14,212 nt of DNA from Bacteroidales bacterium UBA4621 (GCA_002387325.1 DGIN01000045.1:18598-32809); one strand, 5' to 3'; shown: positions 1 through 7,462, counted from the first letter of the stretch. The notes: generated by a model not told the origin, from the letters alone. Translations and numbers: made by a program.

Positions 1-26
1 CGTAATGGGTATATGGAGGTAGCAAG

Positions 27-72
27 ATTGCATACTCTGTATATTTTTTGCATTGCTTACTCTGTATATTTT
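27..72. repeat. Two-copy 21-bp direct repeat, 25-bp spacing
   Basis: Two copies of a 21-base AT-rich sequence occupy 27-47 and 52-72 and differ at one base (ATTGCATACTCTG versus ATTGCTTACTCTG at their starts). They are not coding. A GCATACTCT nonamer also appears in inverted orientation near the far end of the window (14172-14180), about the same distance outside the hairpin element there, so it may belong to the flank of that element. Function unknown. Confidence 0.6.
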
Positions 73-97
73 GGGGGTGGAATATATGGTTGCAGAT

Positions 98-346
98 TTC
101 GGCAGAGCCGATAACGACACGGGACGACAAGGCGTTCTGCTCAAGCCACAGGCTTTCGCTTCGCTACGGCATTCCGTGCGTATTCGTTTAACGACGCGGG
201 ACGCGTCGTCTCCACAAACATAGTATGGTCATACGGTTTGTGGCAAACCGACCGCGGACGAGGGCGTCCGCGTCCCCGGAATGATGTCCGCGTCCACGGA
301 ATGGTGTCCGTGATTTCGGAACAATACATAATTTTGATGCGGTAGC
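98..346 (+). repeat. Hairpin-rich dispersed repeat, left copy
   Basis: This intergenic element recurs inverted at 13990-14123 and, degenerate, at 8298-8362. It contains consecutive perfect stem-loops: TCGGC/GCCGA around 99-111; stem A ACGACGCG/CGCGTCGT (191-198 and 202-209, 3-nt loop); stem B CGGTTTG/CAAACCG (234-240 and 244-250, 3-nt loop); stem C CGCGGACG/CGTCCGCG (253-260 and 265-272, 4-nt loop). It ends in a conserved tail around ACATAATTTTGATGCGG. Against the right copy this one has a 76-bp segment lying between two near-identical 10-mers (114-123 and 190-199), and three tandem 20-bp units (266-285, 286-305, 306-325) where the other has one. Open frames across it are rich in Arg/Pro/Thr and look spurious. 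It resembles REP/BIME-type non-coding repeats; the family name is not known to me. Confidence 0.8.
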
Positions 347-355
347 CCTGTTTTA

Positions 356-460
356 TATAGGGTGTATTTGCAAGGTATAGGGTGTATTTGCAAGGTATAG
401 GGTGTATTTGCAAGATATAGGGTGTATTTGCAAGATATAGGGTGTATTTGCAAATATCGA
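356..460 (+). repeat. 20-bp tandem repeat array upstream of the phospholipase
   Basis: Four full units of GGTGTATTTGCAAGRTATAG begin at 361, 381, 401 and 421, with a fifth partial unit at 441-454 and a partial lead-in at 356-360. Units 1-2 have G and units 3-4 have A at position 15, which suggests duplication in blocks. Each unit carries TTTG; that of the last unit (447-450) is correctly placed to be the -33 box of the downstream promoter. The array is non-coding. Such arrays can change copy number by slippage. Confidence 0.9.
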
Positions 461-478
461 TATTTTTCCGTAAATTTG
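447..478 (+). promoter_or_regulatory. Bacteroidota-type promoter for the patatin gene
   Basis: TTTG at 447-450, a 20-base spacer, then TAAATTTG at 471-478 match the Bacteroidota consensus exactly. Transcription would start near 485, giving a leader of roughly 14 bases before the ATG at 499. The leader is A-rich with no Shine-Dalgarno sequence, as is usual in this phylum. The -33 box is part of the last tandem repeat unit. Confidence 0.65.
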
Positions 479-498
479 CGCCATAAAAAAAGAATGTT

Positions 499-1416
499 AT
501 GAAAACAAAAAATGTGGCTCTTGTACTTGGTTCGGGCGGAGCACGCGGTATGGCACATATCGGGGCAATAGAAGAATTGACAGAGCGGGGGTATAAGATA
601 ACAAGCATTGCGGGTACCTCTATGGGTTCAATGATTGCCGGTATGTATGCGGCGGGGCGTCTCAAAGAGGCGAAGGCGTGGTTTTTGCAGGTGGACAAAC
701 AGTTAATCCTTCGTATGATGGACATTTCTTTGTCGCTCAATTCGGTGGTGAAAGGCGAGCGTATTATCAACGAGTTGGAGAAGGTGGTACCCGATTGTAT
801 GATAGAAGACCTGCCTATTCCCTGTTCGATTGTGTCGTCAGATTTGATTTCAGCGGACGAGGTGATATTCAAGACAGGGAGTCTGTTCAATGCCATCCGT
901 GCCAGTATCAGTATTCCGCTGTTTTTCCAGCCTGTTCAGAAAGGCAGACGCCTGTTGGTGGACGGTGGGATACTCAATCCGCTGCCGCTCAACCGTGTGA
1001 AGCGGCAGCGCGGTGATTTGCTTGTGGCGATGAACATATCAGGCAAAGACCGGATGTCGGTGAAAAAACAGCAGACCAAATCCGCCCTGAGCAAAGCAAC
1101 GGAATTGATTAAGAAGAGCGGCATCAATCTGCCTGTGCAACTGCAAGGGCTGACTATGCGTTTGGAAAAAAGACAAGTGGAGCAGAGTGTCAACCTGTCC
1201 AATTCTGTGAATTATATCACAATGGTTGACCGGATGCTGGATATGCAGATACAGCAGAACACACAATTAGCCCTCCGACTCACTCCACCGGATATAGTAG
1301 CCGAGATGCCGCAATATGCTTTCACTACTTTTGATTTCGACAAAGCCGAGACCATAATGGAGCAGGGGCGGCTTCTTATGCGTGCCGCTATCGACCGCTA
1401 TGAATTGGAACAATGA
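499..1416 (+). CDS. Patatin-like phospholipase (RssA/NTE family)
   Basis: A 305-residue protein with all hallmarks of the patatin fold: glycine-rich oxyanion loop GSGGARG (residues 11-17), nucleophile elbow GTSMGS with Ser41, and the DGG motif with the dyad Asp155 (VDGGILNPLP). The family hydrolyses acyl esters of phospholipids or lysophospholipids with a Ser-Asp dyad. No signal peptide is visible, so it is probably cytoplasmic or membrane-associated. The patatin domain ends near residue 200; the remaining 100 residues are a charged, probably helical tail found in many bacterial members. The ATG at 499 sits just after a good promoter and directly before the glycine loop, so the start is secure. 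It converges on the AraC-type gene with 73 bases between. The physiological substrate cannot be told from sequence. Confidence 0.93.
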   Translation: MKTKNVALVLGSGGARGMAHIGAIEELTERGYKITSIAGTSMGSMIAGMYAAGRLKEAKAWFLQVDKQLILRMMDISLSLNSVVKGERIINELEKVVPDCMIEDLPIPCSIVSSDLISADEVIFKTGSLFNAIRASISIPLFFQPVQKGRRLLVDGGILNPLPLNRVKRQRGDLLVAMNISGKDRMSVKKQQTKSALSKATELIKKSGINLPVQLQGLTMRLEKRQVEQSVNLSNSVNYITMVDRMLDMQIQQNTQLALRLTPPDIVAEMPQYAFTTFDFDKAETIMEQGRLLMRAAIDRYELEQ

Positions 1417-1418
1417 AC

Positions 1419-1438
1419 AAAGAATAAAGAATAAAGAA
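1419..1438. repeat. 7-bp tandem repeat after the phospholipase stop
   Basis: AAAGAAT occurs at 1419-1425 and 1426-1432, followed by AAAGAA at 1433-1438. It lies three bases after the TGA of the patatin gene, in the 73-base spacer between convergent genes. No stem-loop terminator is visible in that spacer. Confidence 0.6.
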
Positions 1439-1489
1439 CATTTCCCGTAGTCTCTGATTCGTGTTTATTGGCAGGATGCTATAAACATT

Positions 1490-2359
1490 TTACCGTTTCT
1501 GTTTGCGGTAGGCTTGTGCGCTGATACCCGTGTGGATACGGAAATACTTGCAGAAACTGCTTGCTGTGGCAAAATCCATACTGAAAGCAATTTCTTTGAT
1601 ACTTTCGTCGGTGTTGAGCAGGCGTTGTTTAATCTCGCGAATGGCAATCTCGTTGATAATGTCTGACGGGGTCTTTTTTGCCACCTGGTTGCAGATATAG
1701 GTCAGGTACTTTGCGGAAATCGCCATTTGTCCGGCATACCACGACACCGAGTGGCGCGATGTGCGGTTGTTCTCCAACAGGCGGACAAATTGTGAGAACA
1801 GTTGCGTAGTGTGCCGGTTGACCTTGTTTTCGCTAACGGACACAGTATCTTCCTGCTGCTGTTGGTGCATAGAGTCGTCCACCCATGAAATCATCTCAAA
1901 AATGATTGCCTGTGCCAGCATTTCGGCAATTCTTTTTTGGTACAGTGTTGATTCCTGCGCATAAAGTGCCACCAAACGTCCGTATGCTTCGCTCAGTTGC
2001 AGCCGGCGCTCGTTGAGATGGATTATAGGATGGTTGGAAAGAAATTTGTACTTGTCATACCAGTTGTCTTGCAGTCGCAGGCACGAATAGGCTATATCGC
2101 TGAGCGAATCCGATGTAAAAGAGAAAATCCGGCATTGGAAATCCGGTGTATGCATATAATGCCCAAGTAGAAAATCCGGCATACAGAACAACAGGTCGTT
2201 CTGCTGTATTTCGTAACTGTCCTGATTCAATTCCACACGCAAACGCCCTTGACGGCACACGATAATCAAGGCAGAGGCTGCCGGCACTTGATTGTTGTTT
2301 ACCAAAGCGTCCAAATCGTCAGAGATAAGAATGTCCTCATAAGGAATTTTGCCAATCAT
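1490..2359 (-). CDS. AraC-family transcriptional regulator
   Basis: A 289-residue protein. The C-terminal 100 residues form the double helix-turn-helix of the AraC/XylS family, seen in AGQMAISAKYLTYICNQV, then SIKEIAFSMDFATASSFCKYF and the closing HTGISAQAYRKQKR. The N-terminal 150 residues look like the cupin-type sensory half (for example ALIIVCRQGRLRVELNQDSYEIQQNDLLFCMPDF). The frame stays open well upstream of 2359, but I chose the ATG at 2357-2359 (MIGKIPYEDIL) because upstream residues are AT-rich intergenic translation unlike any AraC protein and because a promoter fits at 2400-2431. It is divergent from cardiolipin synthase (217 bases between), an arrangement in which such regulators often control the neighbour; that is inference. 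The ligand is unknown. Confidence 0.92.
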   Translation of the reverse strand: MIGKIPYEDILISDDLDALVNNNQVPAASALIIVCRQGRLRVELNQDSYEIQQNDLLFCMPDFLLGHYMHTPDFQCRIFSFTSDSLSDIAYSCLRLQDNWYDKYKFLSNHPIIHLNERRLQLSEAYGRLVALYAQESTLYQKRIAEMLAQAIIFEMISWVDDSMHQQQQEDTVSVSENKVNRHTTQLFSQFVRLLENNRTSRHSVSWYAGQMAISAKYLTYICNQVAKKTPSDIINEIAIREIKQRLLNTDESIKEIAFSMDFATASSFCKYFRIHTGISAQAYRKQKR

Positions 2360-2399
2360 AATTATTCCGTTTTTCGTAGATAGATGTTTGTACCACGTT

Positions 2400-2431
2400 G
2401 AAATATACAAAAAATGTTCCAAACGGACAAA
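2400..2431 (-). promoter_or_regulatory. Candidate promoter for the AraC-type gene
   Basis: Read on the minus strand: TTTG (2428-2431), a 20-base spacer, TATATTTC (2400-2407), which matches TAnnTTTG except for the last base. The predicted leader is about 35 bases. On the plus strand of the same gap only a poor match toward cardiolipin synthase is seen (TTTG at 2487-2490 and TATATTGG at 2514-2521, 23-base spacer). Confidence 0.4.
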
Positions 2432-2576
2432 ATATGCTTTTTTGCGAACCATAAAAATACCATGTGGTAATAAAAAGTATGCAGTTTTTGTATTCCGGAT
2501 AATTGGCAAGGTATATATTGGCAGCATTTTTGTAGTATAAAAGAAAAATAATGCCCGAACACAAAGACAGACATTT

Positions 2577-3971
2577 GTGCCGCTTTGGTTGCACATACTG
2601 ATTTTGATTTTTGCCATCAATACGGTTGTAGTTATCGTGATGGAAAACCGCCGGCCGACGGATACGTTGGCTTGGATGCTTCTGCTGTTGTTTGTACCGG
2701 TTGCCGGTTTGGTATTGTATTTTCTGTTTGGTGTACGTCCGGCGCGGCATACGTTTATCAAACCGCACGATTTGCAGACTCTCAAATCGTATATACAGCC
2801 GCTCTCGGTGGCACCGACCGAAGCGGAGATGCCATTGGCAAATCTGCTGCTTGCCAATAATCAGGCATACCTGACAGCCGATAACCAACTTGAGTTATAC
2901 ACAGCTTTCAAGGATATGGTGGCGCACTTGCAGCAGGATTTGCAGAAAGCCAGACATCATATCCATTTCCAGTTCTTCAAGTTTGAAGATGATGCCGTTG
3001 GGCGGCAGATAAGTGATTTGCTGATAGACAGAGCCTCGCACGGGGTGGCGGTGCGTGTCATATATGATGCCGCTGCCAATTGGTCGGTACCGGCAAGTTT
3101 CTATCGCCGTTTGCGCAAGGGCGGTGTGGAGGTACGCTCTTTCAACAAGATTTTTCCTTATCTGACATCCTTTTCCAACTACCGCAATCACCGCAAAGTG
3201 GTTGTCATAGACGGGCAGGTGGGCTATATGGGAGGTATGAACATAGCCGAGCGGTATCTGACGGGGATACGTACAGGCGTATGGCGTGACACGCATTTTC
3301 GGATAACGGGAGCGGCCGTTGGGGAGATGCAGATAGCCTTTTTGTCCGATTGGCATTTTGCTGCCCATCAACTCCTCACCGATGCACGCTATTTCCCGCA
3401 GTCTGCGCCGGGGACTTTACATTCCAAGGTGCAGATCGTTACCTCCAATCCCACCGACCCGTGGCGGGTGATGAATCAGTCGCTTACTTTGCTTATTGCC
3501 CGCGCCGAAAATTATGTATGGCTCCAGTCGCCGTATTTTATCCCTACCGATGCTATTCTCGGTGCACTTTGTACGGCCGCCCTTGCGGGGAAAGACGTAC
3601 GCTTGATGATACCCGCCCAAAGCGACAGAGGTATTCTGGTGCCGAAAGCCACATTCTCTTATCTTGATAGTGTCTTGTCGGCTGGGGTGCGGGTTTTCCT
3701 TTACGATGCAGGTTATATGCACGCCAAGACGGTGGTTGCAGACGACAGGATTGCCGGTATCGGCAGTGTGAATATCGACCCGCGCAGCATCAGTCTGTCT
3801 TTTGAAATCAATGCTTTCGTTTACGATACAGGCATCGCCCGGCAACAGCGTGCATTCTTTGAGCAGGATATGCTCCGGTCGCACGAACTCAGTCTTGCCG
3901 AGTGGCGCAAACGCTCTTTTGTAGAGCGTGGTATAGAGTCCTTTGCGCGTATTCTTGCGCCTGTTTTCTGA
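2577..3971 (+). CDS. cls: Cardiolipin synthase (phospholipase D family)
   Basis: A 464-residue membrane enzyme that condenses two phosphatidylglycerols to cardiolipin and glycerol, or a close PLD-type phospholipid synthase. Two N-terminal hydrophobic helices (about residues 3-21 and 32-52) flank the ENRRPTDTLAW segment typical of Cls proteins. Two PLD catalytic motifs are intact: H205-R-K207-x4-D212 (HRKVVVIDG) and H382-A-K384-x4-D389 (HAKTVVADD), the latter followed by GSVNID. Length is normal for the family. The start is GTG at 2577: no in-frame ATG lies between the stop at 2538 and it, and the next ATG (2640) would remove the first membrane helix. A 16-codon ATG frame (2551-2601) overlaps this start in another phase. 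The neighbouring phospholipase and AraC-type regulator suggest envelope lipid remodelling. Confidence 0.93.
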   Translation: MPLWLHILILIFAINTVVVIVMENRRPTDTLAWMLLLLFVPVAGLVLYFLFGVRPARHTFIKPHDLQTLKSYIQPLSVAPTEAEMPLANLLLANNQAYLTADNQLELYTAFKDMVAHLQQDLQKARHHIHFQFFKFEDDAVGRQISDLLIDRASHGVAVRVIYDAAANWSVPASFYRRLRKGGVEVRSFNKIFPYLTSFSNYRNHRKVVVIDGQVGYMGGMNIAERYLTGIRTGVWRDTHFRITGAAVGEMQIAFLSDWHFAAHQLLTDARYFPQSAPGTLHSKVQIVTSNPTDPWRVMNQSLTLLIARAENYVWLQSPYFIPTDAILGALCTAALAGKDVRLMIPAQSDRGILVPKATFSYLDSVLSAGVRVFLYDAGYMHAKTVVADDRIAGIGSVNIDPRSISLSFEINAFVYDTGIARQQRAFFEQDMLRSHELSLAEWRKRSFVERGIESFARILAPVF

Positions 3972-4012
3972 TAAAACAAACGGCATCCAGTGTATAGTAT
4001 AGTGTGCATTTT

Positions 4013-4065
4013 TTTGAAATTTATTGCCTGTTATTTCTATGTTTGGTATTTTTTTTGTAACTTTG
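4013..4065 (+). promoter_or_regulatory. Two overlapping candidate promoters for the barrel gene
   Basis: Upstream box pair: TTTG (4013-4016), 21 bases, TATGTTTG (4038-4045). Downstream pair: TTTC (4034-4037, one mismatch), 20 bases, TAACTTTG (4058-4065). The first would give a leader of about 20 bases. The second would start only a few bases from the ATG at 4074, giving a nearly leaderless message, or would favour the second ATG at 4080. Both -7 boxes match the consensus perfectly. Confidence 0.5.
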
Positions 4066-4073
4066 CAGGCTGA

Positions 4074-5303
4074 ATGAGTATGCGAAAACGGATTATATAT
4101 ATAGTATCGTTTGGTTTGATGGCATTGGTTGCGCCGTTGTTGAATGCGCAGAACGGCACTTCGTCGCCTTTTTCGCGCTATGCGTACGGCGAACTGAACG
4201 ACAATGTGCCGAATACTTATCGTGCCATGGGCGGAGTGGGTATCGGTATGCGTAACAACAAGGTCATCAACTCGGCACAGCCCGCTTCTTATACAGCGTG
4301 CGACAGTCTGACATTTATGTTCGACCTCTCTGCAAGTGTGATGTGGTCGCGCTACAGCGATGCTACGGGTATGCGCAACAAGGCGAATGGCAACCTTGAT
4401 TATCTGACAATGCAGTTCCCTCTGTGGCGCAGATACATCGCTTTTTCGGCGGGTGTATTGCCCTATACGGCGGTGGGTTACGATGTTACCATGTCCGATT
4501 CTATCGGTTCGGGCTATCATTTTACGAAGTCGTATGTTGGGACGGGCGGTATCAGCGAGGTCTATGGCGGTTTGAGTTTCAATATATGCGACTGGTTTGC
4601 GCTCGGTGCGAATGTCTATTATATGTTCGGGAAGGTGGATAATACCCGTTCGCTTGCTTTCAGCGAGTCGGCACTGGCAAACACCACGCAGAAGGCGTTG
4701 TTCACTGTCAGCAGCGTGCGGTTTCGCTATGGCGCACAGTTCTTCCACACCCTTGGAGACCATTCGTTTGCATTAGGCGGTATCTTTGAGGCGAAACAGA
4801 AACTGCATAGTACATACACGGCTTATGAAACCACGCTTTTAGATACAGTGTCTTCAAACAATGACGGATACGAGGTACCGATGGTGTACGGAGGTGGTGT
4901 GAGTTACACGTGGGCGCAACGCCTGACGTTGGCTTTCGACTATCAACGGCAGTGTATGAGCGGTGCACTCTATGAGGGACAGAAAGGGGCGTTGAGCGAC
5001 CGTGACCGGTACAGTTTCGGTATGGAATACCGCCACGACCCGACCGGACGGCGCTATGTGGACCGAATGGAATGGCGTTGCGGACTGAACGTGGCGAACT
5101 CGTATGTATTGAACAATAGTGCAATGGACTATACCGCCAGCATCGGTGTCGGTTTTCCGCTCCGTACATCGGCAACGGTATTTAACGCAACGTTGGAATA
5201 CGGACACCGCGGAGGACGGGCTATGGGATTGACGGAGAACTCGCTCAGGCTGATACTCAATGCGTCCATTTCGGAGAACTGGTTCTTCAAACGCAAGTTG
5301 TAA
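4074..5303 (+). CDS. Outer-membrane beta-barrel protein (OmpP1/FadL-like)
   Basis: A 409-residue secreted protein. A signal peptide (MSMRKRI then a hydrophobic core, cleavage likely after LLNA before QNG) is followed by NGTSSPFSRYAYGELND and a RAMGGVGIGMRNNKVINSAQPASY segment, which I recognise from the Bacteroidota family annotated as outer-membrane or OmpP1/FadL-like protein. The rest alternates polar and hydrophobic residues with many Tyr, Phe and Gly, as in a barrel, and the protein ends near WFFKRKL. In Bacteroides relatives this gene sits beside LptC and a TPR protein, as here, so a role in envelope biogenesis or transport of a hydrophobic ligand is likely, but the substrate is unknown. 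Either ATG at 4074 or 4080 could be used. Confidence 0.8.
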   Translation: MSMRKRIIYIVSFGLMALVAPLLNAQNGTSSPFSRYAYGELNDNVPNTYRAMGGVGIGMRNNKVINSAQPASYTACDSLTFMFDLSASVMWSRYSDATGMRNKANGNLDYLTMQFPLWRRYIAFSAGVLPYTAVGYDVTMSDSIGSGYHFTKSYVGTGGISEVYGGLSFNICDWFALGANVYYMFGKVDNTRSLAFSESALANTTQKALFTVSSVRFRYGAQFFHTLGDHSFALGGIFEAKQKLHSTYTAYETTLLDTVSSNNDGYEVPMVYGGGVSYTWAQRLTLAFDYQRQCMSGALYEGQKGALSDRDRYSFGMEYRHDPTGRRYVDRMEWRCGLNVANSYVLNNSAMDYTASIGVGFPLRTSATVFNATLEYGHRGGRAMGLTENSLRLILNASISENWFFKRKL

Positions 5304-5388
5304 TTGGCACGTTATCTGAATAACCTTTTGAAAAAGAAAAACGACAACCTAATATATAATTAAACACATTTTAATTCTATACGTAGAA

Positions 5389-6810
5389 ATGAAAGTTAAT
5401 TCATTACTGATTATGGCTATCTGCGCGGCAATGCCTGCTTTGGCTTGCGCAAAGAAACCGAAAAAAGTAGAGGCGGCACCCGCTCCTGCAGAGCAACCTG
5501 CTGCGGTAGAGGAAGAACCTGCTATCACCGAAGATTGTCTCATCAATGTATCGCTTTTCAACGAGAGCGTAAAGAATAAGCAGTTCGCTGACGCTTACGG
5601 TCCGTGGTGGGAGGTGTATAACACCTGTCCAAATGCCAACAAGGTTATCTATACCCAAGGCAGCAAAATCATTGATTGGAAATATGCCAACACAACCGAT
5701 CCGCAAGAGAAAGAACGTCTGCGTCAGTTGATTCTGGAGATGAGCGACAAGCGTATCAAGTATTTTGGCGACGATCCGAAGTATCCGACGGCATATATCC
5801 TTGGTCAGAAGGCTTTGGACTATTGTCAGTATTTCCCTGATAGTTCGATGGAACCTGCTTACGGCTGGTTGAAACAATCGGTTGAGGGAATGGGTGTAAA
5901 GAGCCAGATGCAGGTGTTGGCAAAGTTTGTGGATGTATCGTATTCGCTGTTCAAATCGGACAACAACAAGTATGGTGAGCAGTTTATTGCCGACTATGAG
6001 TTGGCAAGCGAACTGCTGGCGCAACAGGCTGCCGACCCTACAAACAAGAATGCCAAGTATGCCGCCCAACAGAAGGATTATGTGGACAATGTCTTTGCCG
6101 TTTCCGGGGCAGCCGACTGCTCTAAATTGGATGAGATTTATGCCCAGGTAGTAACTGACAATGCCAACAATCTGGATATGCTCGGCAAGGTGATTGCGTT
6201 GTACAAACGAGTTAAATGCACCGAGTCGGATGTGTATTTTGCGGCTTGCGAGAACTCGCACCGCCTGCAACCTACCGAGGAGTCGGCTGCCGGTTGTGCC
6301 CGTATGTCGGCAAAGAAAGGCGACTATCGTGCTGCTATCAACTACTACGAGGAGGCTATACAGCGTGCACAAGAGTTGGATGCCAATGATGAGGATATTG
6401 CTGACTATCAGTATAATATCGCATTGATTTGCTATTCGAACCTGAAGAACTACCAGCAGGCGCGTGCTTATGCGCGTCAGTCGCTGAATAGCAAAGAGGA
6501 CCAAGGGCGTTGCTATATCCTGATAGGTCTTTGCTATGCCGGTTCGCAGCCCTATTCGTCGGCAGATTATCCAGCAGCCAAGGCGGCAATTCTTAATAAA
6601 ACCGTATACTGGGCTGCAGTGGATAAGTTTGTACAGGCGAAACGTGTGGATTCTGCTTGTGCGGAAGATGCCGACAAACTGATTGCTGCATACAGCAAGT
6701 ATTTCCCCACCAAAGAGGAGATGTTCGACCTGCCGAATGAGTTGGGCGGTGCAACTTTCACCGTAGGGGGTTGGATTGGTGAAACAACGGCTTGCCGCGC
6801 TGCACGCTGA
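5389..6810 (+). CDS. Secreted tetratricopeptide-repeat protein
   Basis: A 473-residue protein with an N-terminal signal (MKVNSLLIMAICAAMPALACA) followed by Lys/Pro/Ala/Glu-rich linker sequence. The Cys at residue 20 follows ALA, a poor lipobox, so type I cleavage or lipidation are both possible. TPR-type helices are clearest near residues 300-400, where KGDYRAAINYYEEAIQRAQ is followed by NIALICYSNLKNYQQARAYA and IGLCYAG. TPR arrays bind protein partners, so this is likely a periplasmic scaffold rather than an enzyme. It lies 85 bases after the barrel gene and its TGA overlaps the lptC ATG, which indicates a shared transcript. Its partner is not evident from sequence; the barrel protein and LptC are candidates by context. 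Confidence 0.85.
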   Translation: MKVNSLLIMAICAAMPALACAKKPKKVEAAPAPAEQPAAVEEEPAITEDCLINVSLFNESVKNKQFADAYGPWWEVYNTCPNANKVIYTQGSKIIDWKYANTTDPQEKERLRQLILEMSDKRIKYFGDDPKYPTAYILGQKALDYCQYFPDSSMEPAYGWLKQSVEGMGVKSQMQVLAKFVDVSYSLFKSDNNKYGEQFIADYELASELLAQQAADPTNKNAKYAAQQKDYVDNVFAVSGAADCSKLDEIYAQVVTDNANNLDMLGKVIALYKRVKCTESDVYFAACENSHRLQPTEESAAGCARMSAKKGDYRAAINYYEEAIQRAQELDANDEDIADYQYNIALICYSNLKNYQQARAYARQSLNSKEDQGRCYILIGLCYAGSQPYSSADYPAAKAAILNKTVYWAAVDKFVQAKRVDSACAEDADKLIAAYSKYFPTKEEMFDLPNELGGATFTVGGWIGETTACRAAR

Positions 6811-7403
6811 TGCCAATCAAACAATCAACAAGGCACAATGCACAATGTGTTGCAAAAAACGCATTGTGTGTTGTGCTTGTTTTTTTGTCCCTTTTGTCAG
6901 TGTCTTGCCGCCGCGGGGAGATGAAAATTGAGCGCGAGGCACTGCAGGCAGACAGGTCGCAAGTGCCTATTCTGGATGCCAATGAGGTCTCGACGCTTAT
7001 TTCCGATTCGGGTATTACCCGCTATCGCATCAATGCGGAGCGGTGGCAGATCTTTGACAAGGCAGACCCGCCGTATTGGAACTTTGAACAGGGAATCTAT
7101 ATCGAGAAATTTGATGAAGACCTCAATGTAAACGCCTCCCTGCGTTCTGACTATGCACAGTATGACGAGGAGGCGCAGATTTGGCGTCTCGAAGGCAATG
7201 TGTATGCCGTCAATCAGGAGGGTGAAATCTTTGAGACCCCGTTGCTTTTTTGGAACCAGAAGACCGAACGGGTCTATTCCGATTCGGCAATCCGTATCAC
7301 CCGCGAATTGTCTATTATTGAGGGCATCGGCTTCGAGTCCAATCAGGAGATGACCAAATACACCATCAAGAACCCCACGGGTGTCTTCCCAATCAAGGAA
7401 TAA
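6810..7403 (+). CDS. lptC: LPS export periplasmic/lipoprotein LptC
   Basis: A 197-residue protein matching the LptC family: one N-terminal hydrophobic segment (VVLVFLSLLSVSC) and then a small beta-jellyroll domain with the typical run ISDSGITRYRI, YWNFEQGIYIEKFDED, LRSDYAQYDEE, WRLEGNVYAVNQEG and LFWNQKTERVYSD. LptC hands lipopolysaccharide from the LptBFG inner-membrane transporter to LptA. The Cys after LLSVS may be lipidated, common in Bacteroidota LptC. The start is ATG at 6810, sharing its A with the TGA of the TPR gene (TGATG), so translation is probably coupled; an upstream in-frame TTG at 6792 is less likely. Codons 8-23, in the signal region, fold into a very strong RNA hairpin. Other lpt genes are not in the window. 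Confidence 0.88.
   Translation: MPIKQSTRHNAQCVAKNALCVVLVFLSLLSVSCRRGEMKIEREALQADRSQVPILDANEVSTLISDSGITRYRINAERWQIFDKADPPYWNFEQGIYIEKFDEDLNVNASLRSDYAQYDEEAQIWRLEGNVYAVNQEGEIFETPLLFWNQKTERVYSDSAIRITRELSIIEGIGFESNQEMTKYTIKNPTGVFPIKE
6831..6878 (+). other. Long hairpin inside the 5' end of lptC
   Basis: Arms 6831-6851 and 6858-6878 pair over 21 positions around a 6-base loop (6852-6857). Every position pairs in RNA: 17 Watson-Crick and four G-U pairs. The core is GCACAA / TTGTGC plus CACAATG / CATTGTG. It covers lptC codons 8-23 and starts 21 bases after the initiation codon, so it could affect elongation or re-initiation. It may derive from a CACAATG-type interspersed repeat. Confidence 0.7.
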
Positions 7404-7417
7404 CGTTTATTCTTTGT

Positions 7418-7462
7418 TGCAGAGTGCTGAAAGGGTAATGCTCTTTTGTCCCGTGCTCTGCA
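7418..7462 (+). other. Inverted repeat in the lptC-fabG gap
   Basis: TGCAGAG (7418-7424) and CTCTGCA (7456-7462) are perfect inverted arms. In RNA the stem extends to ten pairs through two G-U pairs and one C-G pair, around a 25-base loop. No U-tract follows, so it is not a standard terminator. Possible attenuator, mRNA processing site or chance. Between it and the fabG ATG lies AT-rich sequence with TTGTTAAT at 7469-7476 and 7483-7490. Confidence 0.4.

Noticed and set aside
356..460. CRISPR array
   Set aside because: Units are 20-bp head-to-tail copies without spacers and no cas gene is present.
141..558. Minus-strand frames through the left repeat with a repeated LQIHPIPCKYTLY pattern
   Set aside because: The pattern is the translation of the 20-bp DNA array (60-bp protein period) and of the hairpin element; it crosses the phospholipase promoter and start.
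2360..2857. N-terminal extension of the AraC-type protein to 455 residues
   Set aside because: The added segment overlaps the start of cardiolipin synthase on the other strand and the promoter, and does not resemble a protein domain.
3972..4037. Terminator after cardiolipin synthase
   Set aside because: A T-run follows at 4009-4015 but no convincing stem precedes it.
3417..4763. A 448-codon minus-strand frame across cardiolipin synthase and the barrel gene
   Set aside because: It spans the promoter and two genes with clear family motifs on the other strand and shows no motif of its own.
5304..5388. Terminator or promoter between the barrel and TPR genes
   Set aside because: Only a 5-bp GTTAT/ATAAC stem and a TTTG without a good -7 partner are present.
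5404..6816. A 470-codon minus-strand frame opposite the TPR gene
   Set aside because: Antisense shadow of a gene with signal peptide and TPR helices that is coupled to lptC.
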